Position numbers and translations under genes: made by a program. The notes beneath the pieces were generated by a model, which was not told the DNA's origin, did no database searches, and was given only the letters and a program-made list of their open reading frames with translations. Shown here one piece after another: positions 9,178 to 19,287 of a stretch of DNA of 64,000 bases (position 1 is the first letter of the stretch; every line of letters starts with the position of its first letter). This DNA is from Paludisphaera rhizosphaerae. GTDB taxonomy: Bacteria > Planctomycetota > Planctomycetia > Isosphaerales > Isosphaeraceae. The stretch lies in NCBI RefSeq assembly GCF_011065895.1, contig NZ_JAALCR010000013.1:62001-126000 (forward strand). Reading direction: 5' to 3'.

Positions 9178-9288
9178 GGGGACGACTCCGCGCCGGGGAT
9201 CACGGACCGCCGATCGGCGGCCAGGAGAGCCCCATGGTAGCCGACCCAACGGCGGACTCAAGCCGCCGGGGCGTTTCCGACGATCTGC

Positions 9289-11421
9289 TCAACGAGCAGG
9301 GACGTCGAACGTGATCGAGGAATCCACCAACTCTCCGGATCCGATCACGCGAGCCCGGGCCTCGGCCTTGTGGCGTCCGGGGGCGATGTCGGGCATGGAG
9401 AAGTAGTAAAATTGATCCAGCGGCCCCGCGCCGTTCGGAGGCTTTGGCAGCGATTCGGCCGGCTCGACGTCGCGGCCGTCGATGCGCAGGCGGTCCAGCA
9501 CGGCGAGCGGCGTTCGCGGGCGGCCCTGGGTCGAGTTCGTCCAGGCGGTGCGAACGCGGACGACGACCCCTCGCTCGGGCTGCGGCGTCTCGAACGGATC
9601 GCCGGGGAAGACGGCGACGAGCGAGAGCATCGGGCGTCGGATCGACGGGTTCTCCCACCACCGCCAATCGGATTCATGGGCTCGGACGAATTCCAGCACG
9701 GCGGACGAGCCGGCCTGGATCCACGTCTGACCGCCGCTCGCCTCGTCGCGGCGGACGGCGGCGACGCGGTTCAGCCGCAGGGCTTCCAGCCAGGCCGCCC
9801 AGGTCGGCTCGCTGGCGAGGAAGAGGGTCCGGAATCCCGTCGTCATGTCGGCGAAGTACCAGGGCTGCGGGCCATGCGCGTCTTGAAGCGCCACGAAGGG
9901 CAGCCGGCCTCGGTAACGCTCCAGGAAGGGCTCGCTGTTGGTGAAGTCGGGATTGCCGAAGTGAAACGTGCTGATCGCCGCGTACCCGCCGCGTTCCAGC
10001 GAGTCATCCAGCACGAGCCGCACGAGCTCCTCGTTCTCGCCGAACTGCCAGACCAGCCGACCACCGGCCTTTTGCAGCGGCTCAAGTCGGCGCTCTCGGA
10101 AGGCGGCCCAGTCGGGCGACTCGCCCGAGGCGATCGGCGGCCCGAAGTCGACGCCCGCCGGGGCGATCACGTCGCTCATGTGGCTGTAGACGCCCAGGCC
10201 GGGCATCCGCAGCCAGGAGCCATACTCCTCGTTGGCGACGAAAAACCGCGTGGCCACTTTCCGACCATCAGCAATCGACTGCGCCCGCTCGACCCATCCC
10301 TTCGCGGCGTTCTTGGCTCCCCACAGATGGATTTTCAGAGACTCCGCCAGCGTCACCGCGTCGGCCGGGCTCCCCTGGCCATGCGCCTCGATCTGGATCG
10401 AGTAGACGTTCAAACCGCCGGGCAGATCGGACGATCGAGTACCAGGCGAACGGCGAGCGGTCGTCACCGCAGGCCGGCCCACCGCCTCCAGCGCATCCAA
10501 CGCATAAAACGTCGCCTCGGGCCGGCTCGCCCAACCAGGGCGATCGCCCGCGCCGCCGTCTTCGTTGAACAGCGAGGCGATCCAGCGCACGCAGCCATCT
10601 CGGTCGGCCGGCTGAGAGCCAAGCAGAGTGAGCCCCCGCACGGCGGCCCAGGTGTAGGCCGCGTCGTCGACTCCGGCGAGAGTCGCGTTTGGAGCGTGCG
10701 TGAACCCACCGTTCGGGAGCTGGCACAACCGGAGCCACGCGATCGTCTCGGCGGCCCCTTCACCGCGAGCCTGGCCGAGAGCGTCGAGCGTCCGCAGCGC
10801 CCACCAGGTGTTCAGGACGTGCGCCGGACCGCCGTCGGAGGCAGGCGTGTTGTTGTAGCCGCCTTCCGGACGCCGACGAGCACGCAGGTATTCCAGAAAG
10901 ACGGGCGCAACGTCATCCAGTGGCATTCCCAGCAGTCGTCGGCCCTCAAGCGCCACGGTTTCGTGGCGGAGGATCGGGTTGCTCGACCGCTCGTACTGCG
11001 GCAGATACCTCGACGGCGGTTTCCAACCGTCGACCACCTGGCGGAAATCGGCCGGGGCCTCGCCGAGCCAGATCAGGGCCTGGATCTGCTGGCCCTCAAA
11101 TTCGTGGTGCTCCTGCTCCAGCTTCTTGAGCCGGTGCGGGTGGTGGTCGCGGACGTATCGGGCGAGGGTCGAGCGATCGGTCGGCAGGCGTTTCAGGAGG
11201 TGGAGACAACCAATCGCGGCGAAGGTCGGCGTCAGGTGCGACCGAGGCGCGAGGAGCGACGCCGCGTAGCCGCCGTCGGGACGGCGGAGCGTCTCCAGAT
11301 ACGCGGCGATCCGGTCGCCAACGGCATCATACGCTTCCTCGGCCCGGGCCTGGCCAAGCCATCCGGCGGTGAGCCCGGCCCCGGCGGTGCGGAAGAGGTC
11401 TCGGCGGCTGGGAAGGCTCAT
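9289..11421 (-). CDS. Tat-exported alpha/alpha-toroid repeat protein with uncharacterised C-terminal half
   Basis: A 710-residue protein beginning MSLPSRRDLF, a twin-arginine signal (SRRxLF) with a small hydrophobic stretch. Residues ~30-330 contain repeated motifs such as LRRPDGGYAAS, RRRPEGGYNNTP and CQLPNGGFTHAP, the QW-like repeats of prenyltransferase / squalene oxidase alpha/alpha toroids. The C-terminal half (YSHMSDVIAP, ISTFHFGNPDF, LQDAHGPQPWY) has scattered His and Asp residues that might bind metal, possibly a PHP-like fold; I cannot assign it. The start at 11421 overlaps the sulfatase stop by 4 bases (ATGA), so translation is coupled. A polysaccharide or terpenoid role would be guesswork. 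Confidence 0.75.
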   Translation of the reverse strand: MSLPSRRDLFRTAGAGLTAGWLGQARAEEAYDAVGDRIAAYLETLRRPDGGYAASLLAPRSHLTPTFAAIGCLHLLKRLPTDRSTLARYVRDHHPHRLKKLEQEHHEFEGQQIQALIWLGEAPADFRQVVDGWKPPSRYLPQYERSSNPILRHETVALEGRRLLGMPLDDVAPVFLEYLRARRRPEGGYNNTPASDGGPAHVLNTWWALRTLDALGQARGEGAAETIAWLRLCQLPNGGFTHAPNATLAGVDDAAYTWAAVRGLTLLGSQPADRDGCVRWIASLFNEDGGAGDRPGWASRPEATFYALDALEAVGRPAVTTARRSPGTRSSDLPGGLNVYSIQIEAHGQGSPADAVTLAESLKIHLWGAKNAAKGWVERAQSIADGRKVATRFFVANEEYGSWLRMPGLGVYSHMSDVIAPAGVDFGPPIASGESPDWAAFRERRLEPLQKAGGRLVWQFGENEELVRLVLDDSLERGGYAAISTFHFGNPDFTNSEPFLERYRGRLPFVALQDAHGPQPWYFADMTTGFRTLFLASEPTWAAWLEALRLNRVAAVRRDEASGGQTWIQAGSSAVLEFVRAHESDWRWWENPSIRRPMLSLVAVFPGDPFETPQPERGVVVRVRTAWTNSTQGRPRTPLAVLDRLRIDGRDVEPAESLPKPPNGAGPLDQFYYFSMPDIAPGRHKAEARARVIGSGELVDSSITFDVPAR

Positions 11422-12791
11422 GGGGTCGCGGCCTTCTTCGCGGCGGCCTTCTTCTGGGCCGCCTGGCCGGGGACGCGGTCTCGGATCGGCCAGATTTCGG
11501 AGTCGGTCCGCGCTGTGGCCAGATAGTCCTCGAACTTGCGGACCACGTCCGGATGGGCGGCGGCGACGTCGGTTTTCTCTGAGGAATCGACCGACAGGTC
11601 GTACAACTCGATCGGCCCCTTCGAGCCGTGGCGGACGGCCTTCCAGTCGCCGATGCGGGCGCACTGGTCGAATCCCCGCTCGTGGAACTCGAAGTAGAGA
11701 GGAGGATGCTCGATCTTCCGGCCTTCGACGAAGGCCGGCAGAACCGAGACGCCGTCGAGGCCGCTCGGCGCGGGGACGCCGATCAGATCGGCGAAGGTCG
11801 GCAAAAGGTCCCAGAAGGTCCAGACCTGCTCGCTCACCGCGCCGGCTTTCACGTGCCCCGGCCACCGCAGGATCGCCGGCGTGCGGACGCCCCCCTCGTA
11901 CATGTCTCGCTTGCGACCGCGCAACGCGCCGGAGTGCTGGAACAGTTGATCGTTATACGCCGCCCCGTTGTCGCTGACGAAGAAGACTAGGGTCCGATCG
12001 GCGATCTTCAGCTCGTCCAGCAAGACCATCAGGCGGCCGACGTCGGAGTCCATCCGGGTGATCATCGCAGCCAGACGCTTAAGGTCGTCCGGCCACGATT
12101 CGTTCGCGTAAGGGCCCAGGTCGGGGACCTGGAGCTTGGCGTGGGGGATCGTCAGAGAGAGGTCGAGGAAGAACGGCCTGTCGCGGTTGCGCCTGACGAA
12201 ATCGAGGGCCTCGGCAGCCATCAGGTCATGGGAGTAGGCCTTGCCGTTGAGCATCACCTTCTGGTCGTTCTTCCAGAGGTATTCCGGGTAATACTCGTGA
12301 GCCTTGGCCTGGCAGTTGTAGCCGTAGAAGTCGTCAAACCCCATCTTGTCCGGCGTGCTGACCGAGCCCGGATAGCCCAGGCCCCACTTGCCGATCAGGC
12401 CGGTCGTGTAGCCGGCCCTCTTGAAGAGGTGGGCCATCGTGAACGTGTCGGCCGGCATGGGGACCTGGCCCTCGGGCTTGACCTCCTGATTGCCCCGAAT
12501 CGGGGCGTGGCCAGTGTGCTTGCCGGTCATCAGGGCCGATCGCGACGGGGCGCAGACCGTCGAGCCGGCGTAGGCCTGAAGATACCTGGTCCCCTGCGCG
12601 GCGAGGGCGTCGATATTCGGCGTCTTGATCAGCTTCTGACCGTAGCAGCCGAGATCGCCGTAGCCGAGGTCGTCGGCCATGATGTAGAGCACGTTCGGCT
12701 TCGGGTCTTCGGCGAGGACCGACGGCGCCGGAACGCCCAGCAGGAACAGGACGAGGACGCTGCTCAGCCAGCAGAAAACGACGCGCGGCAT
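11418..12791 (-). CDS. Secreted type I sulfatase
   Basis: A 457-residue exported sulfatase. The signal peptide runs to about residue 28 (PSVLA). The first metal site DDLGYGDLGCYG is at 41-51, and the CxPSR formylglycine motif is CAPSR at 80-84. The Cys form needs an aerobic formylglycine-generating enzyme, which is not in this window. Later landmarks are FVSDNGA and a C-terminal DLSVDSSEKTDVA segment, typical of arylsulfatase A-type enzymes. The ATG at 12791 is preferred since it begins the signal peptide; 21 further codons are open upstream. The coupled downstream toroid protein suggests a joint role in handling a sulfated polymer (inference). Confidence 0.9.
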   Translation of the reverse strand: MPRVVFCWLSSVLVLFLLGVPAPSVLAEDPKPNVLYIMADDLGYGDLGCYGQKLIKTPNIDALAAQGTRYLQAYAGSTVCAPSRSALMTGKHTGHAPIRGNQEVKPEGQVPMPADTFTMAHLFKRAGYTTGLIGKWGLGYPGSVSTPDKMGFDDFYGYNCQAKAHEYYPEYLWKNDQKVMLNGKAYSHDLMAAEALDFVRRNRDRPFFLDLSLTIPHAKLQVPDLGPYANESWPDDLKRLAAMITRMDSDVGRLMVLLDELKIADRTLVFFVSDNGAAYNDQLFQHSGALRGRKRDMYEGGVRTPAILRWPGHVKAGAVSEQVWTFWDLLPTFADLIGVPAPSGLDGVSVLPAFVEGRKIEHPPLYFEFHERGFDQCARIGDWKAVRHGSKGPIELYDLSVDSSEKTDVAAAHPDVVRKFEDYLATARTDSEIWPIRDRVPGQAAQKKAAAKKAATP

Positions 12792-12890
12792 GTTCACGAC
12801 GGGGACCCTCGAAGCGCGGGGAGACGCTTGATCACACGAGGGGGAGCCTAGCACCCGCCACGGACGTTCTCAAGCGCGAACCCGCAGCCA

Positions 12891-13757
12891 TCAGGACGAG
12901 GGGGCCTCCATCCCGAGGACCTTCACGGACGCGACGATCTCTTCGATGGTGATCGGCTTCCGCGCGGGGAAGAGGCAGTAGGTGGGGTAGGGGTCGGTGC
13001 CGTCGACGATCAAGGTGCGGCGGTTGGACTGGCGGAAGCCTTCATCGCAGGCCTGATGGCCGACGACGAAGAGGTCGGCGTCGACCATCTCGGCGAAGCG
13101 GTCGGCCGTCTCGTCGGACGTGTCGCGTCCCCAGGTCAGCGAGTAGACGGTCCCCCGGCGTTTGGTTGCTTCGGGAGGCCAGGAGTCGGCGTCGAGGATC
13201 GAGAGATCCAGGCCGTCCAGCCAGTCGCCGTCGGGGACGGTGTGGCAGATGAAGACGCGATTCGGCGTACGGACGGCGAGTGGCAGGTCGGCGAACAACT
13301 TCAGGTAGGTCTCGTAGACCTCCTCGGCCGCGTCGCCAAAGGAGAGTTGGATCCCCGCGCGAAACCGCTCATTGAGAGTCCGCCCGTCCTTGCCGATCGT
13401 CCGACCGGTCAGCTCCGAGAGTTCGTGGTTGCCCAGGATCAGATGCACGCGGTCGGGATACTGGCACTTGAGGGCGCAAACAAGATCCACCAGCCGGTGC
13501 GACAGGTCGGGCCGATCATCGTTGTGTTTGTTGATCTCGTGGACGAGCTCCTGAAGGACCAGATGCCGGCCCGGATGCTTGTCGAGCGCGGCCTCGCCCA
13601 GGAGCCATTTGAACGCCCGGAGGTTGCCGTGAAGGTCGCCAACGACCATCACCTCCTCCGCGAACGCGCGCACCACCGACCCGGCGCGGCCGGGCGTGCG
13701 CCTCATGAGGTCGGCGGCCTTGCGAACGGTGGCGATGACTTTTTTGGGGTCGGCCAT
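12891..13757 (-). CDS. Calcineurin-like metallophosphoesterase (PPP-type protein phosphatase-like)
   Basis: A 288-residue cytoplasmic phosphoesterase. GDLHGN (residues 40-45), the conserved GNHE and later GHQ motif provide the dinuclear metal ligands of the PPP phosphatase family. The usual GDxVDRG is altered: the region reads LVLQELVHEIN, so the second canonical Asp/Arg motif is missing or diverged. This makes a standard Ser/Thr phosphatase activity uncertain. It lies between the ABC-F gene and the sulfatase on the same strand, with 72- and 99-base gaps, and has no clear functional link to either. Confidence 0.8.
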   Translation of the reverse strand: MADPKKVIATVRKAADLMRRTPGRAGSVVRAFAEEVMVVGDLHGNLRAFKWLLGEAALDKHPGRHLVLQELVHEINKHNDDRPDLSHRLVDLVCALKCQYPDRVHLILGNHELSELTGRTIGKDGRTLNERFRAGIQLSFGDAAEEVYETYLKLFADLPLAVRTPNRVFICHTVPDGDWLDGLDLSILDADSWPPEATKRRGTVYSLTWGRDTSDETADRFAEMVDADLFVVGHQACDEGFRQSNRRTLIVDGTDPYPTYCLFPARKPITIEEIVASVKVLGMEAPSS

Positions 13758-13829
13758 GGGATCAAACGGTGATGGTCTACAGCCTCGTTCGGTTTCGCCA
13801 GCCTACCGGGCTGGCAGCTTGGGATCGAC

Positions 13830-15755
13830 TCACCACTCGGATTCGACGGCGAACTCCCAGTGATGGAAGAGATCTTCCAGCTTCTGTTTTAACTCTAGGT
13901 GCCGATCCTGGACGCGTGCGGCGTTCGTCGGATCGCGCCAGGTGGCAGGTTGGCCTAGCTGGTCTTCAACCTCGGCGACCTCGGCTTCGAGCTGGGCGAT
14001 TTCTTGCTCCAGCTCGGCGGCCGGGCGGTACTTGAACTTCTTCTTATTGACCTTGGCGGCGGTGGGCTGGGCCTTGGGAGCGACGGACTGGGGGGGAGGA
14101 GGCGGGGCCGCGGCGCGGGCCTTGGCTTTTTCGGCGGCCTCTTTTTCCTTCTGGGTGATCGCCTGGTAGGTCTCGTAATCGCCCTCGATAACCTTCACCC
14201 TGCCGCCGCCGGCCACGACGAGGATCCGGTCGGCCACGGCGTTGAGGAAGTAACGGTCGTGGCTGACGACCAGGACCGTCCCCTCGAACTCGCGGATCGA
14301 GCGCTCCAGCGCCTCGCACGACCAGATGTCCAGGTGGTTGGTGGGCTCGTCCATCACGAGCAGGTTCGCGCCGGTGGCGCAGAGGCGGGCTAGAGCGGCC
14401 TTGGCCTTCTCGCCGCCGGAGAGCATGCCAACCTTCCGGAACGCCTGGTCGCCGGTCAGGCCGAACCGGGCCAGCAGCGAGCGGACCTCGCCCTCGGCCC
14501 AGTCGGTGTCGTCCTCGGGCCACACGGCCCGGACGACGGTCGTCTCCTGGTTGAGCGACTGCAAGCCCTGGTCGTGGTAGCCGATCTGGACCTTGTGCCC
14601 CAGTTTGACCTCTCCGGAATCGGCCTTCTCATAGCCGATCAAGGTCTTCAGAAGCGTGGTCTTCCCCGCACCATTAGGGCCCAGGACCCCGATGCACTCG
14701 CCGCGATCGACGACCATGTTCAGATTCTCGAACAGCGGTTTGTCGAACGCTTTCGAGAGCTTGCGGGCCTCGATGACGATGTCGCCGGAGCGGTCGACCT
14801 CCTCGAAGCCCATCACCGGGCCGACGATGTCGCGCATCGTCTCGACCTTCTCGGCCTGGAGCTTCTCCAACTTCCGTTCGCGGTCGTGGGCCTGTTTGGC
14901 TCGCTGCCCCGCGCCGTATTTGCGGATGTAGGCGGCGAGCTTCTCGGCCTGCTCCTCGAAACGCTCGGCCTGACGGTCGAGGACCTTGGCCCGCTCCTCG
15001 CGCAGCCGCCAGTACTGGGAGTAATTGCCGGGGTAGACCTCCAGCGAACCGTCGTGCAGCTCCCAGATCTTGTTGACCGTCTTGTCCAGGAAGTAGCGGT
15101 CGTGGCTGACGATGATCATCGCCGTCGGCTGGCGGGAGAGGTAGTTCTCCAGCCACTCGGTCGTCTCGATGTCGAGGTGGTTGGACGGCTCGTCCAGCAG
15201 CATCAGGTCGGGGCTTTCCAGCAGCAGCTTCGCAAGCATCAGCCGCGACTGCTGGCCGCCGGAGAACGTTGAGGCCGGGCGCTGGTAGTCGGCCTCGGCA
15301 AAGCCCAAACCGGAGAGGATCTCCTCGACCCGATAGTCGACGTCGTAGGCGTCCTGGTGCAGGATCTGCTCATGGATCTGGTCGTAACGACGCCCGGCGC
15401 GTTCGCGGTCGTCCTCGTCGTCGGCCTCGGCCATCTCCTTCGCGGCCTCTTCCAACTCGGCCTGCAGGTCCAGCAGCGAGGCCAGCCCGGAGCGGGCGAC
15501 GTCCATTAGCGTCTGGTCGGGGGCGAAGTTGGGCTGCTGGCGGAGCAGGCTGACGCGAACGCCCTGGCGGACGTAGACCGAGCCGTATTCGGGCTGCTCG
15601 GTGCGGTCGAGCAGCTTCATCAGCGTGGTTTTGCCCGCGCCGTTGGGTCCGACCAGCCCGATACGGTCGCCGGCGCGGACCTCGAAGGCGAGGTCGGTGA
15701 AGATCGGGTCGCCGGCGTACTGTCGGCCCAAACCCTGGGCGGAGATCAGGATCAT
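13830..15755 (-). CDS. ABC-F family ATPase (Uup/EttA-like)
   Basis: A 641-residue cytoplasmic protein with two ABC domains and no membrane segments. Walker A motifs are GPNGAGKTTLMKLL (from residue 36) and GPNGAGKTTLLKTL. Signatures are FSGGQQSRL and LSGGEKAKA, each followed by a Walker B with DEPSNHLD or DEPTNHLD. A basic linker lies between domains, and the C-terminal ~65 residues form a charged coiled coil after an Ala/Pro-rich stretch, as in Uup. ABC-F proteins act on the ribosome, affecting peptidyl-tRNA geometry, stalling or antibiotic resistance. The frame is open to 16109, but the family's N-terminus begins at the ATG at 15755. Confidence 0.92.
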   Translation of the reverse strand: MILISAQGLGRQYAGDPIFTDLAFEVRAGDRIGLVGPNGAGKTTLMKLLDRTEQPEYGSVYVRQGVRVSLLRQQPNFAPDQTLMDVARSGLASLLDLQAELEEAAKEMAEADDEDDRERAGRRYDQIHEQILHQDAYDVDYRVEEILSGLGFAEADYQRPASTFSGGQQSRLMLAKLLLESPDLMLLDEPSNHLDIETTEWLENYLSRQPTAMIIVSHDRYFLDKTVNKIWELHDGSLEVYPGNYSQYWRLREERAKVLDRQAERFEEQAEKLAAYIRKYGAGQRAKQAHDRERKLEKLQAEKVETMRDIVGPVMGFEEVDRSGDIVIEARKLSKAFDKPLFENLNMVVDRGECIGVLGPNGAGKTTLLKTLIGYEKADSGEVKLGHKVQIGYHDQGLQSLNQETTVVRAVWPEDDTDWAEGEVRSLLARFGLTGDQAFRKVGMLSGGEKAKAALARLCATGANLLVMDEPTNHLDIWSCEALERSIREFEGTVLVVSHDRYFLNAVADRILVVAGGGRVKVIEGDYETYQAITQKEKEAAEKAKARAAAPPPPPQSVAPKAQPTAAKVNKKKFKYRPAAELEQEIAQLEAEVAEVEDQLGQPATWRDPTNAARVQDRHLELKQKLEDLFHHWEFAVESEW

Positions 15756-16537
15756 GGCTTCGCGTGCGTGGGGAGATCGGGGGGCGGCGGGAACGGCCGG
15801 CTCCGGTCGGTCGCCGCCGAAACGATTCGGACCCGCGACACAACCCATCATACTGTACGCCGCTCCAACCCGGCCAGCCGGAACACGAGCCGTCGGACCA
15901 GCCCAGGATGCTCGCGCAGTCATGACCGATCTGGTCGTAAGGTATCCATCAGAGGACCCGTGTGAGACTCGGCTGACCTGCCGGGAGTTAGCGAGCTGTG
16001 ATCGCACAAAATGGGCCGAACGAACCCACCCGAAAACCCGAGATTCGACGCTCAACCAACCAGCATACCTGGGTTTGCGTCGAACGGCTCCGGTCGTGCG
16101 CGGGTTCAATCGAAGCCGATTTCTCGCGAGCGACCGACCGAAGCCCGAACGGCTGCCGACGCCTGGTGGAGACCGGCGAGGCAGCCCCCGGGAAGTTGGG
16201 GGCGAGCCTCCGACGAAAATTGCCGAACAAACCCACTTGCGAGGCCCGTCTCAAACTCACAAAAATCGACCAGATCAGCCCTTGCGCCGAATTGGCTCCG
16301 TTGACGCTTCGAGCGATCGAACCCGAATTCGCCCCCCTGCGAAGCAGCCAACGAGAAGTCGGCCCCGGGAGGGGACAATCGAACGCCCCCTGGCGACCCG
16401 GCCGTTTTGGGTTTACGATGACGGTCGATCCGCGAGGCGCCTCCGTCCGGCCCGAATCGTTGGGATCGGTTACCCGTCGGCAATTGGTCGCGAACCTGCG
16501 AGGGCGACCCGCCCGGCCGCCTCGCCAAGATTCTGTC
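15756..16537. other. 782-bp intergenic region with two imperfect direct repeats, no convincing gene
   Basis: This gap separates the divergent ABC-F and nuoBCD genes, so promoters for both must lie here; I could not single out a convincing one. Two related stretches occur: AAAATGGGCCGAACGAACCC, continuing ACC (16008-16030), and GAAAATTGCCGAACAAACCC, continuing ACTTGC (16215-16240). The motif CCGAACRAACCCAC also resembles copies at 58.5-58.7 kb read on the minus strand. A frame open from 15998 in phase with nuoB has Arg/Pro-rich, non-conserved content and is not counted as coding. Confidence 0.5.
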
Positions 16538-19093
16538 ATGACGCACCCGCCCACCGCCCGCCCTGAGTGGTCGATTCCCCTCGATCCGGTCCTCCAGAAA
16601 GAGCTGGAGCAGTACGTCCTGGTCACGAACTGGGAAAAGCTGCTGGGGATGGTCGACGTCGTCTACAACTGGGGGAGGCGCTCCAGCCTCTGGCCCCTGG
16701 GCTTCGGTCTGGCCTGCTGCGCGATCGAGATGATCTGCACGGCCTCCAGCCGGTTCGACCTGGCCCGGTTCGGCGCCGAGGTCTTCCGGGGATCTCCGCG
16801 CCAGGCGGACCTGATGATCGTCTCCGGCACCGTCACCAAGACGATGATGCCCCAGATCGTCCGCCTCTACGACCAGATGCCCGAGCCCAAGTACGTCATC
16901 GCGATGGGGGCGTGCGCCTCGGGCGGGGGACCGTTCAAGGAGGGGTACAACGTCGTCTCCGGCGTGGACAAGTTCCTCCCCGTCGACGTCTACATTCCCG
17001 GCTGCCCGCCCACTCCTCAGGCCCTCATCAACGGGATCATCACGCTCCAGAAGAAGATCGACGGCGAGAAGATCGTCGAGGCCCCCTGGTATCGCGGCGA
17101 CGTCGAGCGCGAGGTCCCCGTCCCGGCCCTCGGCCCCGACCTGATCGACCTGCGGACCGTCGAGATCGCCGCCGAACGGACTGCCCAGGGACTCATGGAG
17201 CGGCACGAGGAGGGCCTGCCCAAGCCCCTCAAGATCCCCGCGCCCAGGGCCGGCGATGAGCCGGCCGCCCCCGCCGCAGCCCCCGGCGGCAAGCCGGCGA
17301 AGAAGATCAAGCGAGCCCTCGTCCGGCCGAGCGCCGTCTGGCTGGGCGATGCTGGGCTCGCCGCGCTGGCCGACCGGATCAATGCGGCCGTCGGGCAGGG
17401 GCGCGTCGAAATCGTTCGGGCCGGGCTGTTGATCCCCGCCGATCGTCTGGTCGAGGTCGCCCGCTATCTCCGCGATCGGGATGCGATTCGGTTCGACTAC
17501 CTGACCAGCCTTCAGAGCGTCCACTACGAGGACTGCATCGAGGTCAACTACCACCTGGAGAGCACGTCCCGCCCCGGTTCGATGGTCTTGCTCCGCGTCC
17601 GGACCTCCGAGATCGAAGGTGAAGGCGAGGTTCCTTCCCTCTACCACGTCTACCGTGGCGCTGACCTCCAGGAGCGCGAGGTCTTCGACATGATGGGCGT
17701 CCGCTTCTCGGGCCACCCTGAGTTGAAGCGGATCCTGATGTGGGAGGGTTTCGCCTACTACCCGCTCCGGAAGGACTACCTGGAGCCTTACTACGAGGGT
17801 CCCACGAAGGTCTTCCCCAGCCGGATCGAGGAAGGGCAGGGGCTCCACATTCGGTCCGAGGAGATCAATCCCTTCGGGACGAACCTCAAGATCCCCAGGG
17901 GCTTCAAGGACTGGGGCAGCCTCTCGGGAATGGACGATCCCAAGGGAATCGAGCCGCCGCAGGACGGAGTGGCCGTCGAGGCGCTCGATTCTGACCGGTT
18001 CATGGTCAGCATGGGGCCGCAGCACCCCAGCACCCACGGCGTCTTCCGGATGAACGTCCGCGTCGACGGCGAGACGATCGTCGGCCTGAAACCCGTGATG
18101 GGCTACCTGCACCGGAATCATGAGAAGATCGGCGAGCGCAACACGTTCCTCATGAACATGCCGTTCACCGATCGGCTCGATTACCTGACCAGCATGGGGA
18201 ACAACTTCGGCTACGCCCTGGCCGTCGAGCAACTCATGGGCGACGAGGCGAAGCCCCCTGAGCGGGCCGAGTACATCCGGGTGATCATGGCCGAGCTGAC
18301 GCGGATCGCCAGCCACATGTGGTCGATCGGCTTCCTGCTCAACGACCTGGGCGCGTTCTTCACCCCCGCCCTCTACGCCATCGAGGAGCGCGAGTTGATC
18401 CTCGACCTCTTCGAGTGGGCGTCGGGGAGTCGGATGATGTGCAACTACTTCCGCTTCGGAGGCGTCGCCGCCGACCTGCCGCCGGGCTGGCTCGACCGCT
18501 GCCGGGCGATCGTCGAGAATCGACTCGACAAGAAGATCGACGAGCTGGACGAATATCTCTCGGGCAACGAGATCCTCCTGGACCGCGCCCGGGGCGTGGG
18601 GGTTCTCTCAACCGAAGACGCCATCAACTTCTCGACGTCCGGGCCGGTGCTGCGGGGCTCGAACGTCCCCTACGACCTGCGCCGGGCCGCCCCGTACGGT
18701 ATCTACGATCGGTTCGAGTTCGCCGTGGCGGTCGGCAACCACGGCGATGTCTACGACCGGTACTACGTCCGGCTGATGGAGATGCGCGAGAGCGTCCGAA
18801 TCCTGAAGCAGGCCGTGCGCGGCATCCCCGAAGGGCCGATCCTGGCGGGCAAGAAAACCTATCAGATCAAGGTCCCGGCGGGCGAGGCTTACGGGCGGGT
18901 CGAGAACCCCAAGGGAGAACTCGGCTACTACCTCGTGTCGGACGGATCGGCGGCGGCTTATCGGTATCACGTCCGGAGCCCGAGCTTCATCAACCTGACG
19001 GCCCTGGAACGCATGTGCCTGGGTCGGACGATCGCGGACGTGGTCGGGATCCTGGGGAGCCTCGACATCGTGTTGGGCGAGGTCGACCGCTGA
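16538..19093 (+). CDS. nuoBCD: NADH-quinone oxidoreductase subunit B/C/D three-way fusion
   Basis: An 851-residue peripheral-arm protein of respiratory complex I made from three normally separate subunits. Residues 1-185 are NuoB, with the N2 cluster cysteines at 60, 61 (ACCAIEM), 126 (MGACASGG) and 156 (IPGCPP). Residues 186-265 are an Ala/Pro/Lys-rich linker. Residues 266-435 are NuoC, with the [17 protein letters not shown] signature. Residues 486-851 are NuoD (49 kDa), with GPQHPSTHG and the quinone-pocket [11 protein letters not shown]. The ATG at 16538 gives the NuoB N-terminus directly. NuoCD fusion is well known from E. coli; inclusion of NuoB is much less common. nuoI follows after a palindromic spacer; no other nuo genes are in the window. 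Confidence 0.93.
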   Translation: MTHPPTARPEWSIPLDPVLQKELEQYVLVTNWEKLLGMVDVVYNWGRRSSLWPLGFGLACCAIEMICTASSRFDLARFGAEVFRGSPRQADLMIVSGTVTKTMMPQIVRLYDQMPEPKYVIAMGACASGGGPFKEGYNVVSGVDKFLPVDVYIPGCPPTPQALINGIITLQKKIDGEKIVEAPWYRGDVEREVPVPALGPDLIDLRTVEIAAERTAQGLMERHEEGLPKPLKIPAPRAGDEPAAPAAAPGGKPAKKIKRALVRPSAVWLGDAGLAALADRINAAVGQGRVEIVRAGLLIPADRLVEVARYLRDRDAIRFDYLTSLQSVHYEDCIEVNYHLESTSRPGSMVLLRVRTSEIEGEGEVPSLYHVYRGADLQEREVFDMMGVRFSGHPELKRILMWEGFAYYPLRKDYLEPYYEGPTKVFPSRIEEGQGLHIRSEEINPFGTNLKIPRGFKDWGSLSGMDDPKGIEPPQDGVAVEALDSDRFMVSMGPQHPSTHGVFRMNVRVDGETIVGLKPVMGYLHRNHEKIGERNTFLMNMPFTDRLDYLTSMGNNFGYALAVEQLMGDEAKPPERAEYIRVIMAELTRIASHMWSIGFLLNDLGAFFTPALYAIEERELILDLFEWASGSRMMCNYFRFGGVAADLPPGWLDRCRAIVENRLDKKIDELDEYLSGNEILLDRARGVGVLSTEDAINFSTSGPVLRGSNVPYDLRRAAPYGIYDRFEFAVAVGNHGDVYDRYYVRLMEMRESVRILKQAVRGIPEGPILAGKKTYQIKVPAGEAYGRVENPKGELGYYLVSDGSAAAYRYHVRSPSFINLTALERMCLGRTIADVVGILGSLDIVLGEVDR

Positions 19094-19118
19094 AAGCTGA
19101 CAGGTGAGTTTTCGACGT

Positions 19119-19267
19119 CTTCCCCCCTGGAGGGGGAAGACAGACCGCGAAGCGGTCAGATGAGGGGGACGACCGGCGCGGGATGACTCCCGCGATCGCA
19201 CCGAACGCGAGGTCGGTCATCCCCCTCATCCGGCCCTTCGGGCCACCTTCCCCCTCCAGGGGGGAAG
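19119..19267. repeat. Palindromic intercistronic element (REP/MITE-like) between nuoBCD and nuoI
   Basis: A 21-base arm at 19119-19139 has an exact reverse complement at 19247-19267. Similarity continues inward imperfectly for about 30 more bases per side, including a shared GATGAGGGGGA block. Each half also contains a small hairpin of its own (GACCGC-GAA-GCGGTC; GGCCC-TTC-GGGCC). The element fills most of the 194-bp gap. No second copy was seen in this window, so its repeat status elsewhere in the genome is inferred from its structure. Confidence 0.7.
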
Positions 19268-19287
19268 GCTGATTCAGAGGGAAGGGG

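Noticed and set aside
9370-11526. 718-codon plus-strand frame over the toroid gene
   Set aside because: Arg/Gln-rich shadow of the Tat-signal toroid protein, with no start site context.
16085-16110. GGTTCAATCG, resembling a tRNA T-loop
   Set aside because: No matching acceptor, D-arm or anticodon stem could be built around it.
15998-16537. 180-codon N-terminal extension of nuoBCD
   Set aside because: Conserved NuoB sequence starts near the ATG at 16538; the extension is repeat-containing and Arg/Pro-rich.
16106-18316. 736-codon frame antisense to nuoBCD
   Set aside because: Antisense shadow of a well-supported complex I gene with no family motifs.
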